Shown here: positions 61,435 to 64,000 of the stretch, in pieces
Layout of the letters: every line of letters begins with the position of its first letter
Position numbering within the stretch: the first letter of the stretch is position 1
Origin: Actinomycetes bacterium
Lineage (GTDB): Bacteria > Actinomycetota > Acidimicrobiia > Acidimicrobiales > UBA8190
Direction: 5' to 3'
NCBI GenBank assembly: GCA_021803325.1
Contig: JAJZLP010000095.1
Location: forward strand, 1 to 64,000
DNA: 64,000 nucleotides
Notes under the pieces: model-generated
What the model was told of the DNA's origin: nothing
Database searches by the model: none
The model's input: the letters and a program-made list of their open reading frames with translations, nothing else
Position numbers and translations under genes: made by a program

Positions 61435-62255
61435 CGCCGGAGACGACAGTGCCGGCCGGTACACCGCCAGCAGCTGGCAGCTGGGCCTCGGCGCCTTCAG
61501 GCGATGCGACGCGGCTGCAGGGCCGGCGGGCCGTCGTGACCGGTGGCGGCCGGGGGCTCGGGCGTGCCGTCGCCTGGCGCCTGGCAGCCGAGGGCGCCAG
61601 CGTCGTCGTCGCCGACCTCAACGCCGAGGACCTGGAGCACACCGTGGCCGGGTCGCCGGTTGAGGGAGCGGTCCGGGCGGTGGTGGCCGACTGCGCGCGT
61701 GCCGACGGGATCCAGAGCGTCCTCGACGCCTGCGCCGCCCTGGGCGGCGTCGCAGACGCGCTCGTCAACAACGCGGCGGTCCTTTCAGGAGGGCTGGTCA
61801 CCGAGGTGACCGAGGACGAGATCGAACGCGTGTTGCGGGTGAACACGATGGGGCCGATGCTGGCCACCACGGCCTTCGCCGGCCGCCTGGTTGCCGCAGG
61901 TGCTCCGGGATCGGTGGTGAGCATCGCCTCCACCACGGCCCACATCGCTTCACTTCCTGCGCTCTCCACGTACGCCGCGTCCAAAGGAGCGGTGCTCGCC
62001 TACACGAGGGCGGCGGCCGTCGACTTGGCCCGCTACGGGATCCGGATCAATGCCGTCTCGCCCGGATGGATCCGCACCGATATGACCAGCAACCTCGGCG
62101 ACGAGCGTGATGCGCCGTTACTGCGGCGGATCCCCATGCGCCGCCCGGCGGATCCGTCCGAGGTGGCTGCCGCCGTCGCGTGGCTGCTCTCTGACGACTC
62201 GGCGTACGTGACGGGAACGAGCGTGGCGGTCGACGGTGGCTGGCTCGCCTACTGA
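61431..62255 (+). CDS. Short-chain dehydrogenase/reductase (SDR)
   Basis: A 274-residue SDR with a 25-residue Pro/Ala-rich N-terminal extension. VTGGGRGLGRAVAWRLAAEG (about 36-55) with VVADLN (Asp, NAD-type), ALVNNAAVLSGGL (NNAA instead of NNAG), SIASTTAHIASLPALSTYAA then SKGAV for the Ser and YxxxK. The GTG at 61431 overlaps a ten-codon mini-frame; later in-frame starts would cut into the cofactor motif. Same operon as the CrtC-like gene. Confidence 0.86.
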   Translation: MTPETTVPAGTPPAAGSWASAPSGDATRLQGRRAVVTGGGRGLGRAVAWRLAAEGASVVVADLNAEDLEHTVAGSPVEGAVRAVVADCARADGIQSVLDACAALGGVADALVNNAAVLSGGLVTEVTEDEIERVLRVNTMGPMLATTAFAGRLVAAGAPGSVVSIASTTAHIASLPALSTYAASKGAVLAYTRAAAVDLARYGIRINAVSPGWIRTDMTSNLGDERDAPLLRRIPMRRPADPSEVAAAVAWLLSDDSAYVTGTSVAVDGGWLAY

Positions 62256-63099
62256 GCCCGGCGAGGCGCCGGGCGTGCCCCAGATCGGTGCTACCGAGTT
62301 GGTGCTGAGCCACTTCTGTCTCCGCTACGCCAGTTTCGAGGAGCGGGTAGAGGCGGCCGCGGTGGCCGGACTCTCCCAGATCGGTCTGTTCCACCGCAAC
62401 TACGCGCAGCTCCTGGCCGACGGCGCCACCCCCAGCTCGCTGCGTGCCGTCCTCAATCGCCACGGTGTGCGGGTGAGCGAGCTCGAAGTCCTCCGCCCGT
62501 GGGCGGAGGACGAGCGGGGGCGGGCTGCGGCGGCCGACGGGGTCCGGCTGGTCATGGAGATGGCCGAGACCTTCGGGGCCCGGTACCTGCAGGTGATCGG
62601 ACCGTGCCCACCGGACATGGACCGTGCAGCCGAGGTGCTGGCCGGGCTGTGTGACCGCGCCGCTGAAGTCGGCCTGATCGTGGGGGTGGAGTTCCTGCCC
62701 TTCACGAACATCGCCGACGCGGGGGTAGCGCTCGACCTGGTGCTGCGGGCGGACCGGCCCAACGCCGGGATCTGCATCGACAGCTGGCACCACTTCCGTG
62801 GCGCCGACGACTGGTCGTTGCTCGAGCGCCTGCCGCCGGAACGCATCGCCGCCGTGCAGCTCAACGACGGGCCGCTGGTGCCCGAAGGCCCCGACTACCT
62901 GGAGGACTGCCTGGCCAACCGGCGGGTCCCCGGCGAGGGGGCCTTCGACTTGCCGCGCCTGGTCGGGCTGTTGCGCTCGCGGGGGGTCAGCGTGCCGCTC
63001 TCGATGGAGGTGATCTCGAACAAGCTGGACGCGTTGCCACCCACCGTAGCTGTGCAGCGGATCGTGGACGGCACCCGCTCCCTGCTGGCTGAATCCTGA
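62236..63099 (+). CDS. Sugar phosphate isomerase/epimerase-like TIM-barrel protein
   Basis: A 287-residue AP-endonuclease-2-fold (xylose-isomerase-like) protein. LSHFCLRYASFEERVEAAAV (about 24-43), GVEFLPFTNIADAG (metal-ligand Glu), CIDSWHHFRGADDW (Asp/His ligands), AVQLNDGP and LSMEVISNKL (last Glu) match the metal site. The GTG at 62236 overlaps the SDR end by 20 bp; a GTG at 62275 is an alternative with no overlap. Members act on sugar or inositol acids as isomerases or dehydratases; in degradation islands the substrate is often not a sugar. Last gene of the five-gene operon. Confidence 0.83.
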   Translation: MAGSPTEPGEAPGVPQIGATELVLSHFCLRYASFEERVEAAAVAGLSQIGLFHRNYAQLLADGATPSSLRAVLNRHGVRVSELEVLRPWAEDERGRAAAADGVRLVMEMAETFGARYLQVIGPCPPDMDRAAEVLAGLCDRAAEVGLIVGVEFLPFTNIADAGVALDLVLRADRPNAGICIDSWHHFRGADDWSLLERLPPERIAAVQLNDGPLVPEGPDYLEDCLANRRVPGEGAFDLPRLVGLLRSRGVSVPLSMEVISNKLDALPPTVAVQRIVDGTRSLLAES

Positions 63100-63130
63100 C
63101 GGGCAGGCCTGTCCCGGCCGGCGGGGCCGG

Positions 63131-63691
63131 CTAGGTCCCGGCCGGCGGTAAGTGGGTCTCGCTCCGCCCGGCCGGCGGAGCCGCCCGGCCTGGCCGGTCG
63201 ATCAGGTCCCAGGCCACGTCGAAGTCTCGGTGGCCGGCGACCTGCAGGTGCCGCACGGTGATCCTCCAGCCGCCGTGCCGCCGGGCCAGGACGTCGTGGT
63301 ATTCGCCGAAGAGCCGGGCATCGGGGGTCGGTCCGGGAACGTGGTGCCACGCCAGGACCGAGCTGGCGGCTGTGGCCTGGTCGCCGTCCAGGGTGACGAC
63401 CGGGCTGCTCAGCTGGTGACTGGTGGCGGCGAACCGCCGGAGCCCGGCGGCCAGGGAGTGGGCCAGGTGATCGAGCCCTCGCCGCTCGCCGCCCATCCCA
63501 GGTCCGCGGTCGACAACGCAGTCCTCGGTGAAGACCTCCGCAAGCCGGTCGGTGGCGATGCGGTCGACGAGGTGGTAGTAGCGGTGCAGCACCTCGACGA
63601 TGGCGGCACGGTCCTCTATCGCCCGCAGGCGCTGCTCCACGTCGCCGATCTGAACGCCGGTCGCCGGCCCGTCGCCCTGGTGCTCCGCCAT
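63131..63691 (-). CDS. SnoaL/NTF2-like protein
   Basis: A 186-residue SnoaL-like protein: EDRAAIVEVLHRYYHLVDRI near 26-45, VFTEDCVVDRGPG, TAASSVLAWHHVPG and HGGWRITVRHLQVAGHRDFD. The start at 63691 (MAEHQGDG) lies only 10 bp from the operator at 63701 and no ribosome site precedes it, so either the mRNA is leaderless or an upstream start in the same frame is used. A family resemblance to aromatic-ring hydroxylating small subunits exists but the length fits SnoaL-like better. Confidence 0.75.
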   Translation of the reverse strand: MAEHQGDGPATGVQIGDVEQRLRAIEDRAAIVEVLHRYYHLVDRIATDRLAEVFTEDCVVDRGPGMGGERRGLDHLAHSLAAGLRRFAATSHQLSSPVVTLDGDQATAASSVLAWHHVPGPTPDARLFGEYHDVLARRHGGWRITVRHLQVAGHRDFDVAWDLIDRPGRAAPPAGRSETHLPPAGT

Positions 63692-63700
63692 AATTACCGA

Positions 63701-63718
63701 TAACGTAGGACGTAAAAT
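63701..63718. promoter_or_regulatory. ACGT-N3-ACGT operator
   Basis: TAACGT-AGG-ACGTAA (63701-63715): both cores exact, one outer mismatch, right arm continuing as TAAAAT. It lies between divergent genes, 39 bp before the plus-strand ATG at 63757. Confidence 0.75.
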
Positions 63719-63756
63719 CTGGACGCGCAAGGGATCGGGACCCGGGGAGGGACGCA

Positions 63757-64000
63757 ATGCCGGGACGTTGGGAAGCCTACGAGGAGCTGCAGCGGTACCC
63801 GCTGACGGCGGAACGACGCGACCTGCTCCTGGCCGAAGCGGTCGAGTGCGCAGTCACCTGGATCGATGCCGACGGCTGGCCGATGGGAGTGGTCCACTGG
63901 TTCGTGTGGGAGCGCGGGCGGTTCTTCGTGACAGCGGGGACAAGGCGCACCCGGGTGGCAGCCCTGCGGGAGCGCGCCCAGTCCTCCGTCATCGTCTCCG
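63757..64000 (+). CDS. Pyridoxamine-5'-phosphate-oxidase-fold (FMN/F420) protein, partial
   Basis: The first 81 codons of a split-barrel flavoprotein; the rest is outside the window. AECAVTWIDADGWPMGVVHW then ERGRFFVTAGTRRTRVAALR has the beta-strand layout and the TRR-x-RVAALRER stretch typical of PPOX-like, F420- or FMN-binding proteins. GGGGAGGGACGCA before the ATG fixes the start. Divergent from the SnoaL-like gene and behind the operator at 63701. Confidence 0.75.
   Translation, partial: MPGRWEAYEELQRYPLTAERRDLLLAEAVECAVTWIDADGWPMGVVHWFVWERGRFFVTAGTRRTRVAALRERAQSSVIVS

Overview
This is high-GC actinobacterial DNA. F420-type luciferase-like oxidoreductases (three), FadE-type acyl-CoA dehydrogenases, many crotonases and SDRs, GTG/TTG starts, and a small protein with the actinobacterial GWW-x-DGKWYPPE tag all fit an uncultured actinobacterium, possibly Acidimicrobiia-like (lineage is inference). 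I saw no rRNA, tRNA, CRISPR array or intact transposase. Almost the whole window is a catabolic island for a CoA-activated, probably cyclic or aromatic/alicyclic carbon source; the substrate cannot be read from sequence.

Layout. 1-2.2 kb: two small proteins and an acyl-CoA dehydrogenase. 2.3-3.8 kb: a decayed tyrosine integrase and a decayed FAD-linked oxidase. 3.9-8.5 kb: MerR regulator, crotonase + molybdopterin oxidoreductase pair, and a uroporphyrinogen-decarboxylase-like protein. 8.7-12.6 kb (minus): acyl-CoA dehydrogenase, FAD oxidoreductase and PaaK-like CoA ligase operon. 13-22.8 kb (plus): an acetophenone/acetone-carboxylase-like operon (HyuA-like, small zinc protein, HyuA-like, HyuB-like) whose HyuB gene is present twice in tandem, followed by an SDR. 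23.3-26.8 kb: frameshifted TPP enzyme, half an alcohol dehydrogenase, MFS transporter. 26.9-31.7 kb (minus): EthD-like protein, crotonase, thiolase, KstD-like flavoprotein. 31.9-42.1 kb: LLM oxidoreductases, SnoaL-like protein, amine-oxidase-fold flavoprotein, crotonases, TetR, acyl-CoA ligase, hydrolase. 42.2-47.7 kb: acyl-CoA ligase, decayed FMN dehydrogenase, VOC protein, decayed ABC ATPase, MDR reductase. 48-51.8 kb: intact ribose-type ABC importer. 52-55.4 kb: decayed GMC oxidoreductase, small unknown protein, Zn alcohol dehydrogenase, and a third, decayed HyuB. 55.5-64 kb: hydrolase, SDRs, CrtC/AttH-like protein, SnoaL-like proteins, quinone-oxidoreductase-like protein, sugar-isomerase-like protein, and the start of a PPOX-fold protein.

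The most striking signal is one short palindrome, TNACGT-N3-ACGTNA, which recurs in front of nearly every transcription unit. Ten copies have both ACGT cores exact with 3-bp spacing; four more are degenerate. All lie between genes, mostly 25-210 bp from start codons, and several overlap recognisable -35 or -10 boxes. This looks like a single local regulon tying the importer, CoA ligases, carboxylase, beta-oxidation enzymes and reductases into one pathway. The cognate regulator is not evident: neither the TetR nor the MerR gene has a clean copy next to it.

The second theme is decay. Eight genes or relics carry frameshifts, stops or deletions, while the operators in front of several of them remain. 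The island seems to have been assembled by duplication and transfer and is being pruned.
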